In this document: one piece after another, positions 1 through 8,300 of the stretch
Numbering within the stretch: position 1 is the first letter of the stretch
Layout: each line of letters opens with the position of its first letter
From: Shewanella electrodiphila
Lineage (GTDB): Bacteria > Pseudomonadota > Gammaproteobacteria > Enterobacterales > Shewanellaceae
Length of the DNA stretch: 64,000 bases
Direction: 5' to 3'
Assembly: GCF_023283985.1 (NCBI RefSeq)
Contig: NZ_JAKIKU010000009.1
Location: forward strand, 141,606-205,605
The notes under the pieces: model-generated
Databases searched by the model: none
The model's input: the letters and a program-made list of their open reading frames with translations, nothing else
What the model was told of the DNA's origin: nothing
Position numbers and translations under genes: made by a program

Positions 1-321
1 ATTTCTGAATACTTATTAAACTACGTAGATGATAAAATTGATGCTGAGTTAATAAGCGGCGTTGATTATTCTACTATCGAGTTAGATTACGACGAAAGTT
101 ATCCTTTTACTTTAATCGTAGATCAAACGGCTGATGCCTCACAAGTTATACTTTTAGAAACCGCTAGAATAGTTAAGAGTATCAACAAAAAAGGTCTTGA
201 TAGTGAAATTTCCCTGAATAAACTTCGTGGCGTTAGCTCTGTAAGAACCATCAAGAAAAGTAGCAACAAAGACTTAAACAATTACAAAGCAATCGCATAC
301 AAAGCGCTTATTTCAAGATAA
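1..321 (+). CDS. C-terminal end of an unrecognised protein (partial)
   Basis: The window opens inside an open frame (frame 1) that runs 106 codons to TAA at 319-321. The visible tail begins ISEYLLNYVDDK and ends KAIAYKALISR. It is charged and lysine-rich towards the end, with no membrane segment or motif that I recognise. A strong terminator follows 30 bp downstream, so this is the end of a transcription unit. The start lies outside the window and no function is assigned. Confidence 0.6.
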   Translation: MSEYLLNYVDDKIDAELISGVDYSTIELDYDESYPFTLIVDQTADASQVILLETARIVKSINKKGLDSEISLNKLRGVSSVRTIKKSSNKDLNNYKAIAYKALISR

Positions 322-353
322 TAATTTATATTGAGTTAACTACTATAGATCAT

Positions 354-390
354 AAAAAACCATTAAAAACGACTGTTTTTGATGGTTTTT
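354..390 (+). terminator. Rho-independent terminator after the partial gene
   Basis: Near-perfect inverted repeat: AAAAACCATTAAAAAC, loop GACT, then GTTTTTGATGGTTTTT. The left A-run means it could also act on the other strand. The rest of 391-605 shows no coding signal. Confidence 0.7.
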
Positions 391-605
391 ACGCTACTAG
401 GCTACTTTGGGATGGATTGATATTATTCGACTTAAAAAATTCAATTTTAGTTAAGCTACTGTTTTCTCTTTAATCTCATTTCTTAGATAATAAATTGCGT
501 AAACAATTCACAGTTACGTCACTACGCTTCAATGCCCCTTTCCTACATTATTATTCCATTAGCAAACTTGCTAAGTAATTTTAAACCTAAAATTATTAAG
601 GAAAA

Positions 606-929
606 ATGATGAAAAATTTTTTATACAACAAGTGTAAATTAATCCTATCTACTGGCTTTGTTGCAGTGATGTTAATAGGCTGTGGTTCATCAACTCAAGA
701 GGAACAACTTACTTGGCTAAGCGGATGGGAAAGCCAATATGAAGCAAAAATAAAAATGGTGAATGTTTGTTATAAAGAAGCGGGGGTACATAAGGGCACG
801 AAACGTATCTCTAAAAGCCAACAAGAGGTAATTAATAAGTGTGAGTTTGCCTATATCACAGAGCAGGCTGATAAAGATGGTATTTCACTGGAGTTAGAAA
901 CCTTAAAAAATAACGTGATTCAGTTCTAA
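606..929 (+). CDS. Small outer-membrane-type lipoprotein, unknown function
   Basis: 107 residues. A basic N-terminus and hydrophobic stretch end in the lipobox VMLIGC, so Cys26 is the expected lipidated residue and the mature part would be membrane-anchored in the periplasm. The mature region has two further Cys (about residues 55 and 79) that could form a disulfide. No family is recognised. AAGGAAAA sits just upstream of the ATGATG start. A hairpin follows, so it looks monocistronic. Confidence 0.7.
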   Translation: MMKNFLYNKCKLILSTGFVAVMLIGCGSSTQEEQLTWLSGWESQYEAKIKMVNVCYKEAGVHKGTKRISKSQQEVINKCEFAYITEQADKDGISLELETLKNNVIQF

Positions 930-940
930 GTAATGTTATC

Positions 941-976
941 AAGAGCCAGTCGATCCCTGTGATGGCTTTTTAAACA
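941..976 (+). terminator. Imperfect terminator after the small lipoprotein gene
   Basis: AAGAGCCAGTC, loop GATCCCTGT, then GATGGCTTTTT: a hairpin with one bulged base followed by a short T-run. Moderate support only. Confidence 0.45.
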
Positions 977-1122
977 AAATGATAAGTAGGTTGCGTAAAT
1001 CTAATTTGTTTACGTCACCTAAGCATATTCACATTAAATCGCAAGCTAACGTTAAGTAAGACATTAGGCTCGCGATTCAAAATAATATTAATGACGATTT
1101 AAGATTAAAAGGAAACCCTATT

Positions 1123-1695
1123 ATGACCATTAAAAACAGAGCGGTTGAAATGGCGAATAAAGCACAAAAACGAGCAGAGAATCTATCAACAGAATTTAAG
1201 CAATCACAGTCGTTGGATAAGGCAAAAGCAGCTTTTGATGAAACAGCAGAAAGGGTATTAAAAGTAGACAAATCAGGTATTAAGTTAATGAACCTCTTCG
1301 CTGTGTGTAGCTTATGTAGCTTGATGTTTAGTAGTCTATTTACATTCGGTGAATATTGGGGATATTCATTTTCATTGAGTGAATCAACACCCGCTTGGCT
1401 CTATATCATTGCAATAGTGACACTTTGTAGCTACTTGCTTGGTGCAAAGCAAGCTGTCTCACGCAGTTTGAACTTCGTGTTGTTAGTGGCAATTGGCTGG
1501 CGTTTTTATGAAGTGATTTCAGAATCGGTTATTCATACTTCCAGTCTTAGTCGCGACAATTATAGTTTACCTATCGATGACGTTGGTTTTGGCTTTTATC
1601 TATTCATGGGGAGCCTACTGATGGTTATTATTTCTATGCTGAAACCAGGTTACCAAGCTAACACTCAGTTTTGGGGAAAGCTCATACAAAAATAA
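1123..1695 (+). CDS. Inner-membrane protein with N-terminal amphipathic helix, unknown function
   Basis: 190 residues. Residues 1-50 are charged, rich in Ala/Lys/Glu and probably helical. They are followed by about four hydrophobic segments, the clearest being at about 55-73, 89-106, 113-128 and 152-172. No known motif. AAAGGAAACCC precedes the ATG. It sits 65 bp ahead of the phosphatase gene on the same strand, so it may be the membrane member of the phosphatase/sigma/kinase group that follows; this is inferred from position only. Confidence 0.65.
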   Translation: MTIKNRAVEMANKAQKRAENLSTEFKQSQSLDKAKAAFDETAERVLKVDKSGIKLMNLFAVCSLCSLMFSSLFTFGEYWGYSFSLSESTPAWLYIIAIVTLCSYLLGAKQAVSRSLNFVLLVAIGWRFYEVISESVIHTSSLSRDNYSLPIDDVGFGFYLFMGSLLMVIISMLKPGYQANTQFWGKLIQK

Positions 1696-1760
1696 ATTGA
1701 GACTCTGATGTGAGTTGTCATCGATGGATGGTGATTTACTTTCTATTTATGGAGACTTTC

Positions 1761-2453
1761 ATGCAATTTAAACCACGCAAGCAACATGTTTATAGTGCCC
1801 TAAACCGTGTCGGTAAAGATTATATTGTCGGGGATATTCACGGCCAGTTGAAGCAACTTTTTAAGCAATTGGCTTCGCTTAAATTTGATTTTAAATTAGA
1901 TAGGTTATTTTGCACTGGTGATTTAATTGGTAAAGGAAACGACAGCATTGGTTGTTTAAATTTATTAACTGAGAAGTGGTTTTACTCGGTAATGGGAAAT
2001 CATGAGCAACTTTTTATACTGGGATTTAAATCATCTATATTTTGGGACCATTTAAAATCAGGCCATGGGCAATGGTTAACCGATAATTTAGATCGCTTTG
2101 ATCTGCTGATACGTTGGAAAACGCTGATTGAAATAGCGATGCCATTAACGCGTACCATTGAGGTGAATGGCTTAACAGTCGGAGTGTCACATGCATCTGC
2201 AACGCGTGATTGGTCGACATTACAAAGCGGGACCTTATCGGACGATGATATTTGGCAAACATTATGGAGTCGTCCGTTGGAAGAAAAAGGGGGTTGTTTA
2301 AGCATTGATTCTGTTGATTATGTTGTACATGGGCATACACCGGTGCAATCTGTTGTTAACGTGAATAACCGCTTTTGGATAGATACTTACTCATCAGTTA
2401 ATGAACTCTGCATACTTAACCTTAATGAATTGAGTATTAACGAGATTAGTTAA
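1761..2453 (+). CDS. PPP-family serine/threonine protein phosphatase (PrpA/lambda-phosphatase type)
   Basis: Metallophosphoesterase expected to remove phosphate from Ser/Thr (or Tyr) residues. With the start used here it is 230 residues and shows the PPP metal and active-site blocks in order: GDIHG (24-28), GDLIGKG in place of GDxxDRG (53-59), GNHE (79-82), a later SHAS and the C-terminal VHGHTP. The frame is open back to 1710, but ATG 1761 has GGAG 7 nt upstream and gives the usual N-terminus for the family, so the earlier start is not favoured. The DRG to GKG change in motif II is noteworthy, since that Arg normally contacts phosphate. It lies directly upstream of a sigma factor and a Ser/Thr kinase, so it is a natural antagonist of that kinase (inference). 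Confidence 0.85.
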   Translation: MQFKPRKQHVYSALNRVGKDYIVGDIHGQLKQLFKQLASLKFDFKLDRLFCTGDLIGKGNDSIGCLNLLTEKWFYSVMGNHEQLFILGFKSSIFWDHLKSGHGQWLTDNLDRFDLLIRWKTLIEIAMPLTRTIEVNGLTVGVSHASATRDWSTLQSGTLSDDDIWQTLWSRPLEEKGGCLSIDSVDYVVHGHTPVQSVVNVNNRFWIDTYSSVNELCILNLNELSINEIS

Positions 2454-2536
2454 CATTAATAGCTGAAATGACTAGAAATAATCAGAAAAATAGATGATGA
2501 TTCATTTTATTAAAGATGAATATCAAGGGGTGTTAG

Positions 2537-3124
2537 GTGTCAATAAAAGAGTTAGATAATGCAACTGAATTATTGATTGGTTGGCAGAATAGGGATGAAA
2601 GCAAAAGTAAGGAGTTTCTTGAGTACGCTTATCAAGATATTCGTGCAATTGTGGCTAAATATCTGCAAAAAAAACAACCTAACGAAACTATTTTACACGA
2701 TGCCTCTATTACTGAGCTTGCGAGTGAATCGATCATCAAATTACATCGCTGGCGAAATGATGAGTTACCTTTTGAAAGTCGTCACGATTTTTTTGATTAT
2801 ATTCGCGTGTCTGTTTGGCACCTTTTGTTTGGTAAACCTCACCAATCCTTCGTTAATAAACAACAGTCAAAACGAGCATTTTTAGCATCTGAAATAACAC
2901 AGGTCACGGGACATCAACCTAATTGGGATGAGAGTATTGATCTTGTCAATGCATTAGATCTTCTGCGCGAAAATCATCCTAGGCAGTCTGAGGTTTTTGA
3001 ACTCAAAAACTTTGCTATGATCTCACATCAACAGATTGCAGATATGCTGTTGATATCGACTCGAACGGCGGATAACGATTTAAAGTTTGCCGTTACTTGG
3101 TTAAGAGCAAAGTTAGTCGAATGA
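2537..3124 (+). CDS. ECF-like RNA polymerase sigma factor
   Basis: 195 residues with the layout of the ECF-like sigma family commonly found beside protein kinases: an N-terminal region 2 (helical, about 10-100, with FESRHDFFDYIRVSVWHLL) and a C-terminal region 4 helix-turn-helix (about 140-190, including EVFELKNFAMISHQQIADML and STRTADNDLKFA). The start is GTG with AGGGG upstream. Its TGA overlaps the ATG of the next gene (ATGA), which implies translational coupling with the kinase. The kinase probably controls the sigma factor or shares its regulon; the target promoters are not identifiable here. Confidence 0.85.
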   Translation: MSIKELDNATELLIGWQNRDESKSKEFLEYAYQDIRAIVAKYLQKKQPNETILHDASITELASESIIKLHRWRNDELPFESRHDFFDYIRVSVWHLLFGKPHQSFVNKQQSKRAFLASEITQVTGHQPNWDESIDLVNALDLLRENHPRQSEVFELKNFAMISHQQIADMLLISTRTADNDLKFAVTWLRAKLVE

Positions 3125-4248
3125 TAGATATCGTCACTTTGTATACAGAGCTTTCTAGTTTAAGCTCCGCTGAGCAGCAGTTACAATTATCTAAGCTTAA
3201 AAACATCGACTCAGCTATAGCTGATGAGTTAGAAAGGATGTTACAGGTTGATGATATACCTCTCTCTAGTAGTGAATTAATATCACAGCAGGTAACAAGC
3301 CCAGCGCACACGCCATGGCAATCATTCATCGCTCAGGAGGTGATGGGGTTTAGGATTAAACGTTTACTTTCTGACACTGGTGGTATGGGTTTGGTTTTCC
3401 ATGCAGAACAAACTATTTCTAATTCGGATCAAACAGAAAATGAAATTCATAAAGCGGCGGTTAAAATCCTGCGTCGTGACAAGTTAAATAGTCACCAACA
3501 AACAGCGATGTTTTTTAGTGAAGCATCAAGTTTAATGGCATTAGATCATCCCAATATTTGCAGTATTTATGGTGTATCTGAAGTATTAGATCATGCTTGT
3601 ATTGTCATGGATTATATCGATGGTGAATCCTTAGATTTATGGCTAGCTAATAGTAAGTGCAATCAGAAACAAAAAATAGATGTTTTTATGCAACTCCTCG
3701 AAGCTGTGTGCTATTTGCATTATCGAGATATTTATCATGGTGATTTAAAACCACAAAATATTATTATCAACAACCAAGGAAATTTGGTGTTGATAGACCT
3801 TGGCCTGGCTAAGAAGTTTAAAACCACTGCTAAAGCTGATAACAGGGAAACCATTAAAGCATTCTCAAAGAATTGGAGTGCACCTGAGCAAATAGCAGGT
3901 GAACACTGTGAAGCGATGTCGGATGTTTATTCATTGGGAGCGATTCTGTTTTACCTTTTAACCAGCGATCAGCTTGAGCAAAGAGATTTGCACAAAATTA
4001 GCGATAAAGAGTTACATGCAGTGTTAAGTAAAGCACTTTCTGTTAAGCCTGAAAATCGATACCAAGATGCTCTGCAATTCCGCCGTGTATTGCAACAATA
4101 TCAGACTGGCTTTCCCATCGATGAATATTCTATGACCCCCGTTTATCAGTTAAAAAAACTGATATTTAGGAAACCATTTACTTGTCTTGCTTGTTTTCTA
4201 ACACTGTATTCAATTATTAGTAGTGTATTGTTATTTGCTAATCTGTAA
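3121..4248 (+). CDS. Membrane-anchored Ser/Thr protein kinase (Hanks type)
   Basis: 375 residues from the ATG that overlaps the sigma-factor stop; the frame is open to a TTG at 3097, which I do not favour. Kinase landmarks: degenerate P-loop SDTGGMGLV (84-92), AAVK with Lys115, Glu134, catalytic loop HGDLKPQN (206-213, Asp208), Mg loop DLG in place of DFG (226-228), and SAPEQ (253-257). HGD instead of HRD marks an RD-negative kinase that may not need activation-loop phosphorylation. A single hydrophobic segment near the C-terminus (353-373) anchors it, leaving the kinase cytosolic with almost no periplasmic part and no PASTA or other sensor domain. Operon with the sigma factor, and a phosphatase lies upstream. 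Confidence 0.9.
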   Translation: MIDIVTLYTELSSLSSAEQQLQLSKLKNIDSAIADELERMLQVDDIPLSSSELISQQVTSPAHTPWQSFIAQEVMGFRIKRLLSDTGGMGLVFHAEQTISNSDQTENEIHKAAVKILRRDKLNSHQQTAMFFSEASSLMALDHPNICSIYGVSEVLDHACIVMDYIDGESLDLWLANSKCNQKQKIDVFMQLLEAVCYLHYRDIYHGDLKPQNIIINNQGNLVLIDLGLAKKFKTTAKADNRETIKAFSKNWSAPEQIAGEHCEAMSDVYSLGAILFYLLTSDQLEQRDLHKISDKELHAVLSKALSVKPENRYQDALQFRRVLQQYQTGFPIDEYSMTPVYQLKKLIFRKPFTCLACFLTLYSIISSVLLFANL

Positions 4249-4372
4249 TAACGATCAAACGATGCTACTGTCACAACGTTGATGAAATAAACTCAACGCT
4301 GAACCGTTGGGTGATTAAATACGCACCGCAATTCGATGCCATATTCAGGAATAAAAAACGTCCAGTCTAAGG

Positions 4373-4412
4373 CTGTTAGGGCGTTAGGGCGTTAGGGCGT
4401 TAGGGCGTTAGG
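4373..4412. repeat. 8-bp tandem repeat
   Basis: Four perfect copies of GCGTTAGG (4381-4412), preceded by one copy with two mismatched leading bases. It lies inside the IS6 remnant. A short array like this can change length by slippage. Confidence 0.9.
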
Positions 4413-4589
4413 CTATTAAGTGTCACCCGATTAAAAGCAGAAACTCTAGGCTCGAACTTACTTGGCTGCGATTTAGGGGGGCAGGTTAACAGAACTCGGC
4501 ATAGTGGAAACTTGGCCGTATGCAGTGAAAGTTGCAGGCCCGATTATTAGGAGGGCGACACTTGGTAACAGGCGCCGCCTATCCGACAG

Positions 4590-4624
4590 AAATAAGCTAG
4601 GCAGGCTCTAATGTTGTAGCCAGT
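4590..4624 (+). repeat. 35-bp fragment shared with the small element at 58.6 kb
   Basis: 31 of 35 bases match 58601-58635. In both places one reading frame gives LS..NKLG.L followed by TAA, so this could be the 3' end of a transposase gene plus part of the terminal repeat of a second element family. The terminal repeat itself is decayed here. Confidence 0.5.
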
Positions 4625-4974
4625 ATTCATTGAACACTTCAGTATGAATGGGATACTGCTAAATGTCGTTACGGATAAATTAGCGAGTTATTTAGCAGCA
4701 AGAAATGAATTCCCCCCAAGTGTTGAGCACTTTATAATTTTATATGAGAATAATCGATGTGAGTTATCACACCAACCGATGCGACAGCAGTAAAAGGCAG
4801 ATGCGTAACTTTAAATCTCAAGGTCATGCTCAACGGTTTATTATTTGTCATGGGGTGGTAAACAACCTGTTCCGTTTTGGTCGTCATTTACTGCAAGCTA
4901 AACATTATCGAACCCTACGTGAACGCTCCTTTTCTGAATGGATGCAGGTTAGTCATGTCCAAAATTTAACTTAA

Positions 4975-5329
4975 GGTTAATTTTGCGGCTATTATTCGTC
5001 GAACTCAGATAAGTTGATAGTACCCATCTAACAACTAGAAAAGGATTTAGTTCGAATAATTTTATTGGAAACTGGTAATTTATTAGAGTCATTCTGTTGT
5101 TTTTATATATTCCTGTTAGCTTTTAGGTTTCCTTAATTTTCTCTATAATGTACTTGTGTAAATATAATCGTTGTAGTAATAAATTATTTTATTACAATAC
5201 CTTGTAATAATTTTTGTTTGCAGATAATACACCATCTCCCACAGGCTATGATGTTTGTTGAGCGCTTCTAATCGGTAAAAGTTTACAACTTAAATTAGCA
5301 ATTTATTTCACTAGTAATGGAACTTAGAA
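4975..5329. other. Upstream region of the AAA+/protease fusion gene
   Basis: 355 bp without a gene. It carries a TATAAT-like -10 at 5144-5149 (the -35 is poor) and the inverted repeat annotated at 5191-5210. The ATG at 5330 has only a weak ribosome-binding site (GGAACTTAGAA). Confidence 0.4.
5191..5210. promoter_or_regulatory. Perfect inverted repeat, candidate operator
   Basis: TATTACAA, spacer TACC, TTGTAATA: perfect 8-bp arms, 42 bp past a TATAAT-like -10 and 120 bp before the ATG of the fusion gene. The position fits a repressor site or a 5' leader hairpin. No regulator is identified. Confidence 0.4.
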
Positions 5330-8300
5330 ATGAGTCAACTAAACATCACCCGTACAGCATTCAATAACGCAAATATATATTGTGGGGATATTTTGATATC
5401 CGATACAAAAATAAGTCAGCCAGATATGTTTTTACCAATACTTTTGTTGTTAATCGAAAAAGTATTAGCAGACAAAACTCTATTGGATAAGATGGTAACC
5501 TTTGAATTGATTTTCAATCAAAATTCATTATTTTATATTGAAGCAAAGAATGTAAATATTAAGAATGTTGAAGCAATCACTCACCTACTTAAGGAGATGA
5601 AAGGGGTTGAATGTATTTTACACCTGTTTGACATAGTCGATGGTAATGATGCACAGAACAAAGGATACGACTTTAATCGAATGGCTGAGTATGTCAGAGG
5701 CAAGTTATCTGGCTCAGAAAAAAATCAAGTCTTTGATAGTAATATACACTTTGAATTCCTTTTTAATCACATTACTATACCGTCGTTATCTACAACGTTT
5801 ATCGATAAGCAAAATGAATATTTTCTAAGTTCGGTCATAGCGGATGCGATTGAAGCCTCTAAAGTTAAATCAGAAACTTATGCTAAAGGTTCGTTTTCGA
5901 TTACCGAGGCTTACCCAAAATTAAACGGAGTAGATAAAAAGATTTTCCAGGAATTGGCTGTACTGGCATGTGCAAGTTATCTTTCTGATAACTTGAAAGT
6001 AACTAACATTGCCGATATGGAAAAAGATGTAACATTGCCTGTTGATGAGTTACTGCTGTTTTCTGCCATTGTTAACCATAGTGTCATACTCGATAAAATT
6101 GCAGATTATTTTAATTGCCAAAGCTATCAAGTTGTTTTTGATAAAGAGGTTTACGCCTTACGTGAAAAATTACAATTAACAGCAACAACACGCAGTTTTG
6201 ATGTGAATGGTACGACAACGACTTGGTTTATGTGTGCTAAAAAGTATGCTGTAAATCTGCAATTTAATACTTCAATTACAGCATGTTTTGCAGCCTCAAT
6301 TCAAAATGATAGCTTCAATATAGATGATTTTGTCACGAGTCTAGTTGAGTTACAATCTCCAAGAATGAAGGCATTTTTGGAGATGAATCAACATGGTAAT
6401 AATACGATAAAGACTGCTATTGCGAGTAGCAAGATACAGCAGGCCCTTAATGATAAAGTGATAGGTCAAGAGGCGGCAGTAACGAAACTCTGTCAAGGGT
6501 ACTTAACGTCTTGTATTGAGTCCTCCAATGGACCACGTTTAATTTATACGTTTGCAGGGCCATCAGGCGTTGGTAAAACTTACCTAGCATCACAGCTACA
6601 ATCACAAGTCAATGAGTTTGAAAAAACGGGCTATGCGTTTAATACTTTCAATATGGAGCAGTATTCTGATGAACGGGATGCCATGAAGTTATTTGGCTCT
6701 GGTATTCAATATGTTGATTCAAGTTTAGGCATGTTGACAGTGGCTGTGCGATCACAACCTAGGCAAGTATTACTGTTTGATGAAATTGAAAAAGCACATA
6801 GCACTGTTATACAATCATTACTGTCTGTTTTGGATAGTGCTAAAGCAAAAGATCAAACTAGTCAGGAAGAAGTTGACTTTAGCCAATGCGTTATCATATT
6901 TACCACAAACCTAGGACAGGATGTACTTCAAAATAACCCTCAAAATGCAGAGTTAAGCATTTTTGAACTATTACGTCAGTCTGAAAATCCTTCCAATAAA
7001 ACAAAACTATCGCCAGAGTTCGTTAACCGTTTAGCAAAAGGTTTTCCGATTTTATTTTCTGAATTGAAAGTAAATCATTTAATACGCCTTGCTGAAGTGG
7101 AAGTGAATAAGCTTGAATCATCTACGGCACAAATTTCTTATGATTGGCCACAGGAATTTGCTAGTTTAATGCTAAAAAGTATGTCACCAGATATTTCAGT
7201 ACGTGCTCTCAAAAGTTGTTTCGCTAAACATAAATCAATGATCCTCACTAAGGCTATTCCTTATTTCTCAGACGATAATAAACAAATTAAATTTAAGGTT
7301 AGCATAGAGCAACTTGAAAAAAGTAACGATAAGCCAGTCCAATTGTTATTGCTGGACGATGATTCCAAAGTATTTGAACTGGTGAAAGAGCAACAATCAG
7401 CCTGTAATATTTCATTATGTACGGATTTAGCTGGTTTGCGTCATGCTATTGAGTCTTCTCATCCTGATGCATTGCTAATAGATGTTGATACTATTAATAA
7501 TCATGATATTCAGTTGGTTGATGTCATCTCAGGTTTGTATGCCCTTAACAGTAAAACGCCTATCTTTACATATCAACTTGTAAAATTAGATGATGAACAA
7601 ATAGAACAACACTCAGCACATGAGGTGCGTGAACACTTTAGACTCAATCTTAGTGATTTTTCAGTTTTATTCTCTAACATGCTAAATCGTGTTAACTATT
7701 ACCTTTCTACAGAAAATAATATATTCAATATGACGCGTAGAAATCAACAGTTACAGTATCAATGTGAAGTGACTCAAGTGGGGGATATTTTCCAAGCAAA
7801 CTATAAGCGGCTCTCAGTCAATCAGTTGGTTCAGAGTAATGATTTAAAAGAGGGAGAACTGTTTAAACATAGCTTACCTAATTTTAAACTTGATGATGTT
7901 ATAGGCTTGGAACGGGCTAAAAAACGATTAGTAGATGTTGTTAATTGGTTGAAATTACCAGAAAAGTTAGCTAACTTTGGCGTTAAAGTCCCGAGTGGTT
8001 TTTTATTTGCTGGCCCGCCAGGTACAGGTAAAACATTTTTAGCAAAGGCACTTGCTGGAGAGAGTGGATTACCATTTTTTAGCGTATCATCTTCTGAATT
8101 ATCAGAAAGCCATTCTGGTGGCACCACGCAAAACATTAAGAAACTTTTTGCCACTGCACGTAAATATGCCCCTTCGATTATTTTCATTGATGAAATTGAT
8201 GCGATTGCGGGTCAAAGGAGTCGTTCAACTCAAGGTGCAGACAGAGATAGAAACTTAACGGTGAATGCTTTACTCACTGAAATGGATGGTTTTACGCCAC

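Larger units (their letters stand above)
4275..4974 (+). pseudogene. Remnant of an IS6-family transposase, broken in the middle
   Basis: Two pieces of one transposase survive. The 5' piece (4275-4367) translates to NVDEINSTLNRWVIKYAPQ and ends at about RNKKRPV, matching the N-terminal region of IS6-family DDE transposases. The 3' piece (about 4660-4974) contains VTDKLASYLAARNEF, then CELSHQP, an in-frame stop, and after a frame change KRQMRNFKSQGHAQRF and the family's usual tail (GRHLLQAKHYRTLRERSF). The part with the first catalytic Asp is missing, replaced by a tandem repeat and another remnant, so the element is dead. Terminal inverted repeats were not found. Confidence 0.7.

Noticed and set aside
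4744..4974. 76-residue ORF as a real gene
   Set aside because: It is the out-of-frame start plus C-terminal tail of an IS6 transposase remnant.
7831..8187. Minus-strand ORFs inside the fusion gene (also 8680-8955)
   Set aside because: Antisense shadows of strongly conserved ATPase and protease motifs on the plus strand.
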